In this document: positions 40,872 through 51,667 of the stretch, one piece after another
Position numbering within the stretch: position 1 is the first letter of the stretch
Layout of the letters: every line of letters starts with the position of its first letter
Position numbers and translations under genes: made by a program
Notes under the pieces: model-generated
Databases searched by the model: none
Told to the model about the DNA's origin: nothing
Seen by the model: only the letters and a program-made list of their open reading frames with translations
From: Candidatus Heimdallarchaeota archaeon
GTDB taxonomy: Archaea; Asgardarchaeota; Heimdallarchaeia; Heimdallarchaeales; Kariarchaeaceae
Direction of reading: 5' to 3'
DNA: 64,000 bases
Assembly: GCA_030149205.1 (NCBI GenBank)
Contig: JASBSB010000006.1
Span: 372,001-436,000 of the forward strand

Positions 40872-41645
40872 TTAGACCTCCGTTTCTAACAACTTTATTG
40901 CACTCTCAGTCCAGAGGGTGAGTCTTGCGGCGTCACCACCAGGTGCCAGCTGTTCAACACTTAAATTAGAAAGTCTGACAACTTCAACACCTAAAAGATT
41001 GGAACCAGCAGATGCCACATCAGAATCATCAGATGTGACTATAAGAGGCCCGGTTTTAGTACGATACTTTCGACCCCTACGCTTACCCTTTCCAGCTCGA
41101 ATAGATCTCTTGCTGCATCTTTTTACATCTTCACCTAAACCTATAGATTCTAATGTCTCTTTTAACTGAGATGTCTTTGAAACTTCCGTTAAAGAATCCT
41201 CAATGATCAGAGGGAACTCTAACTTTTCTGAGACCAAGTGTCCTCTACTCTCAACTAACTCTTTTTGAGCTGTTGCTGCAATAGCGGATCTAAGTGCAAG
41301 TTTGTGTTCTTTCTTATTGATTTTCTCAACAATAATTTTCTCAGTGCTTGGAGGAAATAGCATTCTTCCACCAACTGTACTGTGGATCAATGCACCTCTT
41401 CCAGAGTGATGAGAACCTTTCCCATGTGTTCGAGGTACTTTGGAAGTACCTCTTCCTGGACCCATCGAAGAAGCAGTTGTGAGTCTACCTGCAAGGGGGA
41501 ATCTCCCCTGAGGTTGTTTTTGTTTGCTTTGCTCACTTAAAACTGCTCTTTTTATAATATCTGGTCTGTAAGCAGTTGTGAAAACCTCTGGTAGAGTAAC
41601 GTCTTTTCGGGTTTTGTTTCCCTTTAGATTTAATACCTTTGTCAT
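40872..41645 (-). CDS. rpl4: Ribosomal protein uL4
   Basis: GRGTSKVPRTHGKGSHHSGRGALIHSTVGGRMLFPP. Confidence 0.93.
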   Translation of the reverse strand: MTKVLNLKGNKTRKDVTLPEVFTTAYRPDIIKRAVLSEQSKQKQPQGRFPLAGRLTTASSMGPGRGTSKVPRTHGKGSHHSGRGALIHSTVGGRMLFPPSTEKIIVEKINKKEHKLALRSAIAATAQKELVESRGHLVSEKLEFPLIIEDSLTEVSKTSQLKETLESIGLGEDVKRCSKRSIRAGKGKRRGRKYRTKTGPLIVTSDDSDVASAGSNLLGVEVVRLSNLSVEQLAPGGDAARLTLWTESAIKLLETEV

Positions 41646-41657
41646 TTTTTATCCTCC

Positions 41658-42659
41658 TTACATATGTGATGCCAAAGAGACATAACTAATCCTTGGCTCA
41701 ACAATTAGCTTATTTTGAGCCCTAATTGGCTCTCTTAACATTACCATTCTCTTCTTTGGCCCTGGTACTGATCCTTTCAAAACCACATATCGATTTTTGA
41801 CCTTACCATATCTGATAAAATCACCTCTGGGGTTGATTGAATCTGGATTCTCACCAACAATCATCACTCGTTTATTAAACTCAGTTCTCCTGAAATAGCC
41901 AAGTTGTCCATATCTAGGCAAAACCCATTGTACTCTTGCTGGAGTCCATGGTGCGATTGAACCGACACCTCTTTTTGTGTGTTTTGACTTCTTCTGTAGC
42001 AGAGTTACCCCGTGTCTTTTGACAACACCCGAAAAACCTTTTCCTTTGGTTATACCAACTACATCGAGGTAATGACCTGGTTTCGTGAGGTCTCCTATCT
42101 GAAGTTCCTGTCCAATTCTTTCTTTCAACCATTCAAAACCTTCTTTAAAGGTCTTACAACCAACCATGATCTCAAAGATGCTTGGCTTCTTGGTTCCAAC
42201 ACTTGTTAAATCGGGTTGGGTGTGAACGATTGCTCTTAATTGTACTGCATTCTCTAATGAATTCTCTACATTCTCAAGTTGAGTGTTATAAAGTTCCTCA
42301 TCAGGGAATCTCGTCCTTATCCTCCTTAAAAACTTTGAGGGGCTGGAGAGTTTCGCCTCTGCCAATATTTTTAATCCATAAGGGGTCTCATGGTAAGTTC
42401 TCATCCCCATTAACACAATGGGTGGGGTCTCAATGACTGTAACTGCTGTAGCTCTGTCAGTATTTGCAACATGTGACTTGGGGGAATCTTCCTTATAGAT
42501 AACCCTGGTCATTCCAGCCTTGTATCCAGGAAACGCGAGGATTTTAGGTTCACCTTCGTGATCTGGCCAACCGCGTACTCTTGGTTTATTACTACTCGCT
42601 CTTTTTCGTCTATAACCTAAACTACTTCGATGAGGTGCGTTTTTATTTCTTGCTGTAAT
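41658..42659 (-). CDS. rpl3: Ribosomal protein uL3, probable ATT start at 42659
   Basis: In-frame upstream extension ITARNKNAPHRSSLGYRRKRASSNKPRVRGWPDHEGEPKILAFPGYKAG matches the conserved uL3 N-terminus; AGGTGAT Shine-Dalgarno-like motif 5 nt before ATT; in-frame stop TGA just upstream. Confidence 0.88.
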   Translation of the reverse strand: MTARNKNAPHRSSLGYRRKRASSNKPRVRGWPDHEGEPKILAFPGYKAGMTRVIYKEDSPKSHVANTDRATAVTVIETPPIVLMGMRTYHETPYGLKILAEAKLSSPSKFLRRIRTRFPDEELYNTQLENVENSLENAVQLRAIVHTQPDLTSVGTKKPSIFEIMVGCKTFKEGFEWLKERIGQELQIGDLTKPGHYLDVVGITKGKGFSGVVKRHGVTLLQKKSKHTKRGVGSIAPWTPARVQWVLPRYGQLGYFRRTEFNKRVMIVGENPDSINPRGDFIRYGKVKNRYVVLKGSVPGPKKRMVMLREPIRAQNKLIVEPRISYVSLASHM

Positions 42660-42777
42660 AAAGCATCACCTGAAACCAGAGGCCTACAAGAATCTCAAGA
42701 GGCATAAGTTTCAAATTTTTCTGCTATTCAATCATTTAAAACTTTGGCATGATAAACGCGTGGATGCTTGTGGATAA

Positions 42778-43338
42778 TCACTTATTTTTGAGAAGTTCAC
42801 TTCCCGTAAGACCAGGTTTTGAGGGTTGATCAGATTCCACAACTGCCTGAAGCCTTTCTCGAATGTTCCAAGTCTTTATGAATAACTTGGTACTGTTTTC
42901 AATAGACTTCGAATATCCTCTCCCAGCTAAAATTTGTTCCCGAATTTTGGTTGATGAGAATTTTTCCCTTTCAAATACCTCAGTTCCACTTGTGGGAAGA
43001 TCTGCCTCTTCAAACAAACGTTTGGTGAAAGGATTGTTACTATACATAACATCAAACGCCGGGAGGAGTCTCCTCAAATGATGTACCCAAAGTGCATTGT
43101 CCAAAATATCTTGAACCGGGATAATATGTAAGCGTTCCAAATCAACCCCTTGGTTGATTAATGCAGATCTAACCATTTCATATCTTTCTCCTGCAGTTAG
43201 GGGATTTTGTAAGGTATGGCTTATCTGAGCTGCAGCAATGGCGATTATAAGCTCCTCCGTTTCTTTAAGAATTGATTTGATGACCTTAATGTGTCCTAGG
43301 TGAATGGGTTGAAACCTAGCAATAAATAGTCCTCTCAC
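42778..43338 (-). CDS. nadM: Nicotinamide-nucleotide adenylyltransferase, archaeal type
   Basis: RGLFIARFQPIHLGHIKVI; FSSTKIREQIL. Confidence 0.88.
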   Translation of the reverse strand: MRGLFIARFQPIHLGHIKVIKSILKETEELIIAIAAAQISHTLQNPLTAGERYEMVRSALINQGVDLERLHIIPVQDILDNALWVHHLRRLLPAFDVMYSNNPFTKRLFEEADLPTSGTEVFEREKFSSTKIREQILAGRGYSKSIENSTKLFIKTWNIRERLQAVVESDQPSKPGLTGSELLKNK

Positions 43339-43469
43339 ACGTTAAATCAGAGAAAATTAATTTATTAGTTTTCTATAACATAAGAAGAAAAAGAATCAAA
43401 AATTATTGAAGACACGCGTTTGTTTAAATCTATAATAAGAATATAATTAAGGCTAAAATTAATGGAGAT

Positions 43470-43883
43470 GTGATGGGAACTTCAAGAATTAGAGTGGTGG
43501 TCGGTAAACCAGGACTGGATGGTCATGATAGAGGGGCAAAGGTGGTTGCCCGTGCTTTACGAGACGCAGGGATGGAGGTAATTTACACTGGTCTTCACCA
43601 AACACCTGAACAGATAGTACAAACTGCGATTCAAGAGGATGTCGATGCAATTGGATTGTCAATATTATCTGGTGCCCATAACGCATTATTTAAGCGAGTG
43701 ATGGAACTCCTGAAACAGGAAGATGCAGAGGATATTTTTGTATTTGGTGGGGGGGTGATTCCAAATCAAGACATCCCTTACCTCAAATCAATAGGGGTTG
43801 CTGAAATTTTTGGTCCAGGAACACCATTAGATAAAATTATTGAATTTATCAAGAAAGAAGTTGCAAAAAAGAGGAACACTTAG
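43470..43883 (+). CDS. Methylmalonyl-CoA mutase, B12-binding subunit
   Basis: [43 protein letters not shown]. Confidence 0.93.
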   Translation: MMGTSRIRVVVGKPGLDGHDRGAKVVARALRDAGMEVIYTGLHQTPEQIVQTAIQEDVDAIGLSILSGAHNALFKRVMELLKQEDAEDIFVFGGGVIPNQDIPYLKSIGVAEIFGPGTPLDKIIEFIKKEVAKKRNT

Positions 43884-43884
43884 G

Positions 43885-45456
43885 ATGAACAATAGCAAAC
43901 GATACACATTATCGGGTATAGAAGTACCAGAGTTTCTAGAAAATTATGATGCCTCAAGATCCAATCCTGGGGAGTATCCTTATACTCGGGGGATTTACCC
44001 ATCCATGTACCGTGGGAGACTCTGGACGATGCGTCAGTATTCTGGCTTTTCAACTGCAAAGGAGACTAATGAGAGATTCAAACTCTTGCTAAAAAGGGGT
44101 CAAACAGGGCTTTCCGTTGCTTTTGATCTGCCGACACAAATGGGTTTAGACTCAGATAATCCACTTTCATTGGGAGAGGTTGGCAAGGTTGGGGTAGCTA
44201 TAGACACAATTGACGATATGAAAGAGCTCTTTGATGGGATTGATCTATCGAAAATTTCTACTTCAATGACAATCAATGCCCCTGCCATGATATTGTTGGC
44301 AATGTATGTAGTTGTGGCTGAGGAGTCAGGAATTGATCCCAAGTTAATCTCAGGAACAATTCAAAATGATATTCTGAAGGAATATATTGCCAGAGGAACC
44401 TATATTTTTAAACCAGAACCATCCATGAGACTTATAGCAAATATTTTTGAGTATTGTACAAAAGAATACCCAAAATTTAACACCATAAGCGTTAGTGGAT
44501 ATCATATTCGTGAAGCAGGTGCGACTGCTGTTCAGGAGCTAGCATTTACCTTGGCTAACGCAAAAACCTACGTGAGGTATGCACTAGAGGCAGGTTTGGA
44601 GGTTGATGAATTTGCTCCAAGAATTAGTTTCTTCTTTAATGCGCATAATGATTTCATCGAAGAGATAGCAAAATTTAGAGCTGCACGCCAGATGTGGGCT
44701 AAAATCATGAAAGATGAGTTCAATGCCAAGAAAAAGAAATCACAGATGTTAAGATTTCACACCCAAACTGGAGGAAGCACATTAACTGCTCAACAACCAG
44801 AAAACAATATTGTGAGGGTTACATTACAGGCTTTAGCTGCAGTTTTAGGGGGAACACAATCATTACACACAAACAGTATGGATGAGGCCTTGGCCTTACC
44901 AACCGATAAAGCAGCTACAATTGCACTCCGAACACAACAGATCATCGCTAAAGAGAGTGGAGTAACTAATGCTGTTGATCCACTTGCTGGGTCCTATTTT
45001 CTAGAGTGGCTGACCGATAAACTGGAGAAGGAGGCAGGAGACCTCATAGATAAAATTGAGAAAATTGGTGTATTGAATGCCATTTCAGAGGGTGTTATCC
45101 AACGAGAGATCCAAGAATCTGCATACCAATATCAACTTGAAATAGACAGGAAATCCAAGGTTGTTGTTGGGGTAAATGAGTATGTACAAGAGAATGAAAT
45201 TGTTGATGTAGATATCCTTAGGGTTGACGAAAAGGTAGAAAGCGAACAGAAAGCGAAAATTAAGAGAATCAAAAAATCAAGAGATCAAGAGCTCGTTAAT
45301 AAATCATTGATTGCGCTCTCTGAGGCAGCTAATAATCCAGAGGTTAATCTCTTCCCCTTTGTTTTAGAATCAGTTCGTCGAAGATGTACAATAGGTGAAA
45401 TTTGTGAAATTCTCTTAAGAGTATTTGGAAAATACGAACCAACAATTACAATCTGA
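43885..45456 (+). CDS. Methylmalonyl-CoA mutase, catalytic subunit
   Basis: YTRGIYPSMYRGRLWTMRQYSGF; GLSVAFDLPTQMGLDSD; HTQTGGSTLTAQQPENNIVR; ATG at 43885 directly after the small-subunit stop. Confidence 0.94.
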   Translation: MNNSKRYTLSGIEVPEFLENYDASRSNPGEYPYTRGIYPSMYRGRLWTMRQYSGFSTAKETNERFKLLLKRGQTGLSVAFDLPTQMGLDSDNPLSLGEVGKVGVAIDTIDDMKELFDGIDLSKISTSMTINAPAMILLAMYVVVAEESGIDPKLISGTIQNDILKEYIARGTYIFKPEPSMRLIANIFEYCTKEYPKFNTISVSGYHIREAGATAVQELAFTLANAKTYVRYALEAGLEVDEFAPRISFFFNAHNDFIEEIAKFRAARQMWAKIMKDEFNAKKKKSQMLRFHTQTGGSTLTAQQPENNIVRVTLQALAAVLGGTQSLHTNSMDEALALPTDKAATIALRTQQIIAKESGVTNAVDPLAGSYFLEWLTDKLEKEAGDLIDKIEKIGVLNAISEGVIQREIQESAYQYQLEIDRKSKVVVGVNEYVQENEIVDVDILRVDEKVESEQKAKIKRIKKSRDQELVNKSLIALSEAANNPEVNLFPFVLESVRRRCTIGEICEILLRVFGKYEPTITI

Positions 45457-45481
45457 TTGAAAATTAAAATATTCTAATACT

Positions 45482-46498
45482 TTAAGATTTTGATTTTCTG
45501 CTTTTTAAAACCTCTTCTACATGAAAACATGCAACAAATCTATCTTCACTAAATTTCTCAAGAGTTGGTCTGGTTTTGCAAATTTCTGTTGCGAATTCAC
45601 ACCTAGGATGAAATCTACATCCAGGTGGAGGATTTATTAATTGAGGTACACTTCCAGGGATAGTTTTCAATTGTTTTTCCTTTCGATCAAATGCGGGTAT
45701 AGATTCTAAAAGTGCAATGGTGTAAGGGTGATGAGGATCCTTGAATATTTCTCTTGTAGGGCCAGATTCTACAACTCTTCCTCCATAAAAGATATGGATC
45801 CGGTCAGTGTTCTCACTTACGACCCCCAAATTATGAGTAATCAACATCAGAGATAATCCTAATTTTTCTCTCATATCTTTTATAATTTTTAAGACCTGAG
45901 CTTGGATAGTAACATCTAGAGCTGTTGTTGGTTCATCTGCAATCAGAAGATCTGGTTGTAATGCAAGGGCCCTTGCAATTAAGATTCTTTGTCTCATACC
46001 TCCTGAATACTGATGGGGATAATCGTCAATTCGTTGCTCTGGTTCAGGGATACCAACCTGCCTCATCATATTAATGGCCAATTCAGCTGCTTCACTCTCA
46101 TTGACCTTTCGATGAAGCTTAATGACATCAACCATTTGTTCTCGGATTGATAGAACCGGATTTAAAGCCGAAAGAGGGTCTTGGAATAATAATGCTATCT
46201 CTTTACCTCTCACAACTCTCATAAGGTGTTCTGGAAGTTTTAGTAAATCAACTCCCTTATAGAAAATCTGTCCAGCTACGGTTTCACCATTTTTCGGTAA
46301 AATGCGAAGAATAGATCTTGATGTGACGGTTTTTCCACACCCAGATTCTCCAACTATACCAACAGACTCATTTTCACGAATATCAAAGGATACACCATCT
46401 AATGCCTTCACAACACCACTCTCAGTCTTAAAATAGGTGTAAATATTTTCCACAAGGAGAATGTTCTTATTATGTTTTGATTTCAACTCTTCTGTCAT
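45482..46498 (-). CDS. oppD: Oligopeptide/dipeptide ABC transporter ATP-binding protein (OppD-like)
   Basis: [44 protein letters not shown] tail. Confidence 0.9.
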   Translation of the reverse strand: MTEELKSKHNKNILLVENIYTYFKTESGVVKALDGVSFDIRENESVGIVGESGCGKTVTSRSILRILPKNGETVAGQIFYKGVDLLKLPEHLMRVVRGKEIALLFQDPLSALNPVLSIREQMVDVIKLHRKVNESEAAELAINMMRQVGIPEPEQRIDDYPHQYSGGMRQRILIARALALQPDLLIADEPTTALDVTIQAQVLKIIKDMREKLGLSLMLITHNLGVVSENTDRIHIFYGGRVVESGPTREIFKDPHHPYTIALLESIPAFDRKEKQLKTIPGSVPQLINPPPGCRFHPRCEFATEICKTRPTLEKFSEDRFVACFHVEEVLKSRKSKS

Positions 46499-46499
46499 T

Positions 46500-47447
46500 T
46501 TAAACCTCCTTCTTTGGTACTGATTTATTATCAGTTATGTTCTTTGTCAACCAATCAATATTTTTATATTCTTCGGGAAGCTCTGTGGTTATATCCTTCA
46601 TTGATACACTCCTATGCTTCCAAGTCTGTAACAACACTTTTGAAGATTTATAACCGTTTTCTATTAACCCCATAACTATTATAGGAATAAATTGGTAGAA
46701 GAACAGTATTGTCATTAACATTAACGGAAAATATTGACCACTATAAACGACAAAAGTTTGATTCCTTCGCTCAGACAAAATACTTGGAATGAAATTCTGC
46801 CAGACATATTTGAAATTTGGGTCTGTCATCTTTGCAAATTCTACACCAACAAAATATGCAATTATTAAATTTATGATACTACGGGACACCAGCGATGTTT
46901 CTCTGCTAAGCCAATTTTTGTAATAAATTGTGATTATTGAAGAGGCAATGATTGGAAGCCATACAATCCCAATATAAAATAAATTTAATTTTGGAAAGAG
47001 AAAACTAATTTCAAACCCATAAACATCTTGATTAAAGAATGCAAATGAATTTGCCCCCTCTTGAGGTGAAAAGCCAGTACTGTTGAAAGCCCTTCCTGCA
47101 TTTGGAATCATAAAGAATGCCATGCCAAAGAATATAGCAAGATAAGGTGCAAATAAAGTCGTTAGAAACGGGTTCGTTAGAAGAGGAGACTGATAAGTGG
47201 AGCTGTTATTAAGTCCAAAATGTAGAAATAAGTTAGTATAATAATAAGGCCCACCAAAAATACCATCTTGATTTAATCCAACTCTTGCAATATTAAAGAA
47301 GACCATACTTAGAAGACCAAAAATGTATAATGAAACAAACCATACAGTTGTTGGACTGGTAGCCATTGATTTTAATATCCTTAAAAGTATTTTTAGGACT
47401 TTCTGACCCAAAGATTTCTCTAGAATGGTGGAATTAATAGAGGTCAT
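46500..47447 (-). CDS. Polytopic membrane protein in the opp cluster, function unknown
   Basis: About 5-6 hydrophobic segments; 4-bp overlap with oppF. Confidence 0.65.
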   Translation of the reverse strand: MTSINSTILEKSLGQKVLKILLRILKSMATSPTTVWFVSLYIFGLLSMVFFNIARVGLNQDGIFGGPYYYTNLFLHFGLNNSSTYQSPLLTNPFLTTLFAPYLAIFFGMAFFMIPNAGRAFNSTGFSPQEGANSFAFFNQDVYGFEISFLFPKLNLFYIGIVWLPIIASSIITIYYKNWLSRETSLVSRSIINLIIAYFVGVEFAKMTDPNFKYVWQNFIPSILSERRNQTFVVYSGQYFPLMLMTILFFYQFIPIIVMGLIENGYKSSKVLLQTWKHRSVSMKDITTELPEEYKNIDWLTKNITDNKSVPKKEV

Positions 47448-48550
47448 TTTTGCTCCTCCTTTACATCAAAAAAAATCACAGGTTCCATCTCGGGGAAAAA
47501 GCAAGCAGCCCACTGATTTTCGCTCATCTCAGTTAATATTGGTTCTTCTTCCTTACATCTCTCCTGAGCTTTATAACAACGTGTAACAAATCTACAACCC
47601 TTTGGAAGGTTGATTGGTGACGGAACATCACCTTCAAGTATTATTTCCTTCTTCTTGATATCAGGATCAGGGAATGGTATTGCAGATAATAGGGATACTG
47701 TGTAAGGATGGGCCGGCTTATCAAATACCTTGTCAGTTGGACCAATTTCGACAATTTTACCCAAATACATAACTGCAACCCTATCTGAAATATGTTTTAC
47801 CACAGATAGGTCATGTGCAATGAAAATGAGGGAAATATTAAATTCGTCCCTCAGATCAAGCATTAAATTTAGGATAGAAGCTTGAACTGAAACATCTAAT
47901 GCAGACACTGGTTCATCGGCTATAATAACTTCGGACTTTAGAATTAAAGCCCTGGCTAATCCGATTCTTTGTCTCTGTCCTCCAGAAAACTCATGTGGGT
48001 ATCTGAATGCATGATAATCTTCTAATCCAACTTTTTTCAAGATAGAATATACTTCTTCATCACGGTTCCCCTTTGCCAGTCCATGAATCTGTAATGGTTC
48101 TTTCAAAGTATCAATAACTAACCTTCGAGGGTTTAAGGAATTATAAGGATCTTGAAAAACCATTTGAACATTTCTTTGAAACGTTTTTATGCTTTTTCTA
48201 TCCTTAGTTTTGTTAAAATTAATGTCTCTATACCAAACTTCACCTGTTGTTGGTTTTTCTAAACCCACAATAGTTTTTGAAAGTGTAGATTTACCACAGC
48301 CAGATTCTCCAACTAACCCTAAAATTTCACCTTTTAATAGTTGTAGATCAACTCCATCAACTGCTTTGATTTGACCAACAACTTTTGAAAGGAAAATTGA
48401 CTGACTTTTGATTGGAAAATATTTCCTCAAATTACGTAATTCTAAAACCACATCCTTATCTTTTCCCGTGGGAGTCCCCGGGAAAAAATCAAGATCTTGA
48501 TCGTGATTGATTTGAGGCATATTTTCTTGGCTAGAATCCATTAATGGCAA
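47444..48550 (-). CDS. oppF: Oligopeptide/dipeptide ABC transporter ATP-binding protein (OppF-like)
   Basis: [44 protein letters not shown]. Confidence 0.9.
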   Translation of the reverse strand: MPLMDSSQENMPQINHDQDLDFFPGTPTGKDKDVVLELRNLRKYFPIKSQSIFLSKVVGQIKAVDGVDLQLLKGEILGLVGESGCGKSTLSKTIVGLEKPTTGEVWYRDINFNKTKDRKSIKTFQRNVQMVFQDPYNSLNPRRLVIDTLKEPLQIHGLAKGNRDEEVYSILKKVGLEDYHAFRYPHEFSGGQRQRIGLARALILKSEVIIADEPVSALDVSVQASILNLMLDLRDEFNISLIFIAHDLSVVKHISDRVAVMYLGKIVEIGPTDKVFDKPAHPYTVSLLSAIPFPDPDIKKKEIILEGDVPSPINLPKGCRFVTRCYKAQERCKEEEPILTEMSENQWAACFFPEMEPVIFFDVKEEQK

Positions 48551-48597
48551 TCTGAATATAATCTTATTAAACGTTTGTTCAAACCAAAAAATATTCC

Positions 48598-48978
48598 TTA
48601 ATTTAGAAGTTGATTTATGATTTTGAGAAAAGGCTCAAATAAAAATATTAGTGTTAAACCAGAAATTACAGTTCTGGCAATTCCTTTATAAAAATCTAGG
48701 GGATCATCAAATTCTTTAATTGTGATAATTTTTCCTATGGTCTGTTTGTAACTGGGTGAGTCGACAAACCATAATGATAGACCACCACGTAATATTTGCA
48801 TCCCTGCAAACAAACCATAGATAACCGGTATATACAGAAAGAACAAAAATGAAAATATATTTGAACTCAACCAAGCCAATAATATAAATACAAGCCAAAT
48901 AAAAATCCCGTAGATTAGCCCAATGAAAATATTTTGTAGAAAAAATTTACGATAGGTTGTCAGCTCGATTTTATTCAA
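48598..48978 (-). CDS. Small membrane protein in the opp cluster
   Basis: 126 aa, hydrophobic segments. Confidence 0.55.
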   Translation of the reverse strand: MNKIELTTYRKFFLQNIFIGLIYGIFIWLVFILLAWLSSNIFSFLFFLYIPVIYGLFAGMQILRGGLSLWFVDSPSYKQTIGKIITIKEFDDPLDFYKGIARTVISGLTLIFLFEPFLKIINQLLN

Positions 48979-48984
48979 TCTTTT

Positions 48985-49914
48985 TCACTGTTTTAATTTG
49001 GGATCTAACGCATCTCTTAAGGCATCACCAAACAGGTTTGCTGCTAAAACGACAAAAAATATAGCAAAGCCAGGAGCGAGAGCTTGTTCGGGATTAACAT
49101 ACAAGGTTCCTTGAGATTGAGAAACCATAATTCCCCAACTTACAGTGTTGGCAGGGTCACCTAAACCAAGAAAAGCTAATCCAGCTTCAGAAAGTATAGC
49201 ACCTGCCACGAATAATGCACCTAATACAATGATTGGGGCTAGAATATTAGGAAATATGTGAACAAATAGGATTCTAAGGTCATTTGCACCCATAACTCTA
49301 GCAGCAGAAACGTATTCTAAGGATGAAACTTGTTTAACGTTTGCTGTCACTAATCTAGCCAAACCTGCCCACCCAAACAAACCAATAACATATGTGATGA
49401 CCATTACAACAGGTATATTTGCTAAAAATTGAGCTTTCCCTGACGTGATTAAATTAACTAATAGTAGTGCAATTAACAGGAATGGTACAGCAAGAAAGAG
49501 ATCCACAATTCTCATTAGAATTTCTTCTATGCTTCCTTGATAGTAACCAGCGACCATACCTACTAGTACCCCGATAACCAATGAAATAAGGGTTGCAACT
49601 ATACCAACAGTCATAGAGGTTTCTGAACCTACCAACAACCTGGAATACCCATCTCTTCCTTTTATGTCTGTTCCAGCTGGATATTTTAAGTTTGGAGAAG
49701 CATTGGCTCCACCACCATATTTACTGTTTCTTGCTGGTGCAATAGAAGTTGGATTAAAACTGATTAAAATTGGATAAAATACTGAGATTAAAATAGTTAA
49801 AATTAGAAAATATAGTGCTATCATTGCGACTTTATTTCTCTTAAGTCTTTTTCCAACGACTATCCACTGATTTTCCGATTTGAATTTTTTAATATTAGAA
49901 TTTACTTCTGTCAT
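48985..49914 (-). CDS. oppC: Oligopeptide/dipeptide ABC transporter permease (OppC-like)
   Basis: PAGTDIKGRDGYSRLLVGSETSMTVG; LGLGDPANTVSWGIM. Confidence 0.9.
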   Translation of the reverse strand: MTEVNSNIKKFKSENQWIVVGKRLKRNKVAMIALYFLILTILISVFYPILISFNPTSIAPARNSKYGGGANASPNLKYPAGTDIKGRDGYSRLLVGSETSMTVGIVATLISLVIGVLVGMVAGYYQGSIEEILMRIVDLFLAVPFLLIALLLVNLITSGKAQFLANIPVVMVITYVIGLFGWAGLARLVTANVKQVSSLEYVSAARVMGANDLRILFVHIFPNILAPIIVLGALFVAGAILSEAGLAFLGLGDPANTVSWGIMVSQSQGTLYVNPEQALAPGFAIFFVVLAANLFGDALRDALDPKLKQ

Positions 49915-49925
49915 AAACTAACCTC

Positions 49926-51596
49926 TTAAAGTGAAATCCTCGGGTCTAAATATGTATAGACAATATCTGTCAACATATTTGCAATTAATATCATAATTGT
50001 AATAATCAACACCATTGCCATCACCATATTGATATCAAAGGAAAAAACGGCTTTAACGTAAAGTTGTCCCAACCCAGGCCAGTTAAAAACTGTTTCTGTA
50101 ATTGGTGCACCCGCAAGAAGACCACCAATACTTAATCCCAAAAATGTTATTATGGGAAGCATCACATTTGGAAGGGCATGGTTCATGATAACTGAACGCT
50201 CAGATAAACCATTTGCTCTTGCTGAAAGTATATAATCCTCTCTCATAACCTCTAACATTGTCCCTCTTGTCAACCTTGCAAAGGTGGCCATGGTAGCAAA
50301 CGCTAGAGTTAGAACTGGTAGAACTAAATGCCAGATAGAATCATAGGTATACCAGAAAAATATTTGAAAATAGTCCATCCACCATGATAAATTGGAATAT
50401 TTTGACCCAATGTTTTGAGAAAAGAAAGACGATGGATCTGGTCCACAGACCCCACAATATCTCTCCTGTAATACAGGAACAAAATGTGCACCTCCATTTG
50501 GAAACCAGTTTAATCCAATTCCTCCAAAAATTAACAATGCAAGAATCCCCGTCACAAATATGGGCATGGAGAGACCTAACAGGGCTATCATAGAGACCAA
50601 TGAATCAATGAAAGTCTGATGATAATACGCAGCAAGAACTCCAAGTAAAACACTTATTGTAAAGGCTATAATTAAAGAAATAACCTGCATTTTTAATGTC
50701 TCCCAAATGAAGGGACCTATTATACTTTGCACTGGTTGCTTAGAGATGTATGAGAGCCCATAATCGAAATGTAGGAAACCATAAGTCCAGGTCATAAATC
50801 TATCCCATAATGTGTATGGCTTATAAGTGACTGGGTCAATGAATCCGAAAAGAAGCTTTAGCCTTGTCGCTTGTTGATCTCTTCCAATTCTGATATTCCC
50901 GAGTAATAATTGAATGGGGTCAGTTATGGTGTTAGAAATAAAAAATGTAAACCAAGCGATGGCAATAAACATTAACATAATTGCAAAGACTCTTCTTATC
51001 GAAAAAATTACTATCCTATTTTCAAAAAAAGATTTCATATCCCCATATTTTAGGTAATACCAATAAATCAGTGGGGTATACAAACCGATTGTAATTCCAA
51101 CGACCCAGTTATTATTAGTGAAGTTCATTACAAACCACAGAAAGCTTATAAGAAATATTAGAGTTCGTAAAGTAATGTGTGAGCTTGTTTTTTCTTTTAT
51201 GACTATTGGAATTGAAAGATAAGAAAGAACGATAAGAAGAATGATTGAAAATTGAGATATAAGAAATGAATTACTTGATTGATTGTAGATTACGGTGTAG
51301 CCAGAACTTCCAAAAATGTTTTGAATTTGAAAACTCATTCCAGTAGTAAAGCCTCTAAAAAACTGAAATGTGGGTAAAAGTGAAAATTCATAAAATACTG
51401 TAGATAAACTCTTCCCAGAAATTATTCCTCCAAATGAGTTACTCATCCATCCAACAAATTGGTTGAAATATAAGAGAGGTGCAAAGTATAGGAATAATAA
51501 GATAGCCTCTAAAATTGCAAACCTTTTAACTATTTCAGATAAAGTAAGTGGTTCTTCATGGTCAGAGGCATCCATAATCAGCGTTGTATCATCCAT
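49926..51596 (-). CDS. oppB: Oligopeptide/dipeptide ABC transporter permease (OppB-like) with extra N-terminal membrane domain
   Basis: C-terminal region FARLTRGTMLEVMREDYILSARANGLSERSVIMNHALPN; about 190 additional N-terminal residues with several TM segments. Confidence 0.88.
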   Translation of the reverse strand: MDDTTLIMDASDHEEPLTLSEIVKRFAILEAILLFLYFAPLLYFNQFVGWMSNSFGGIISGKSLSTVFYEFSLLPTFQFFRGFTTGMSFQIQNIFGSSGYTVIYNQSSNSFLISQFSIILLIVLSYLSIPIVIKEKTSSHITLRTLIFLISFLWFVMNFTNNNWVVGITIGLYTPLIYWYYLKYGDMKSFFENRIVIFSIRRVFAIMLMFIAIAWFTFFISNTITDPIQLLLGNIRIGRDQQATRLKLLFGFIDPVTYKPYTLWDRFMTWTYGFLHFDYGLSYISKQPVQSIIGPFIWETLKMQVISLIIAFTISVLLGVLAAYYHQTFIDSLVSMIALLGLSMPIFVTGILALLIFGGIGLNWFPNGGAHFVPVLQERYCGVCGPDPSSFFSQNIGSKYSNLSWWMDYFQIFFWYTYDSIWHLVLPVLTLAFATMATFARLTRGTMLEVMREDYILSARANGLSERSVIMNHALPNVMLPIITFLGLSIGGLLAGAPITETVFNWPGLGQLYVKAVFSFDINMVMAMVLIITIMILIANMLTDIVYTYLDPRISL

Positions 51597-51667
51597 TTCT
51601 TATTTCACAATTAAACTGTGCTTATAATGGTTATTACTAATGCATATTTTTTAGGGGTTTGATAAAT

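Noticed and set aside
43840-43884. Upstream start of the large methylmalonyl-CoA mutase subunit at 43840
   Set aside because: Overlaps the small subunit; the ATG at 43885 right after its stop is more likely
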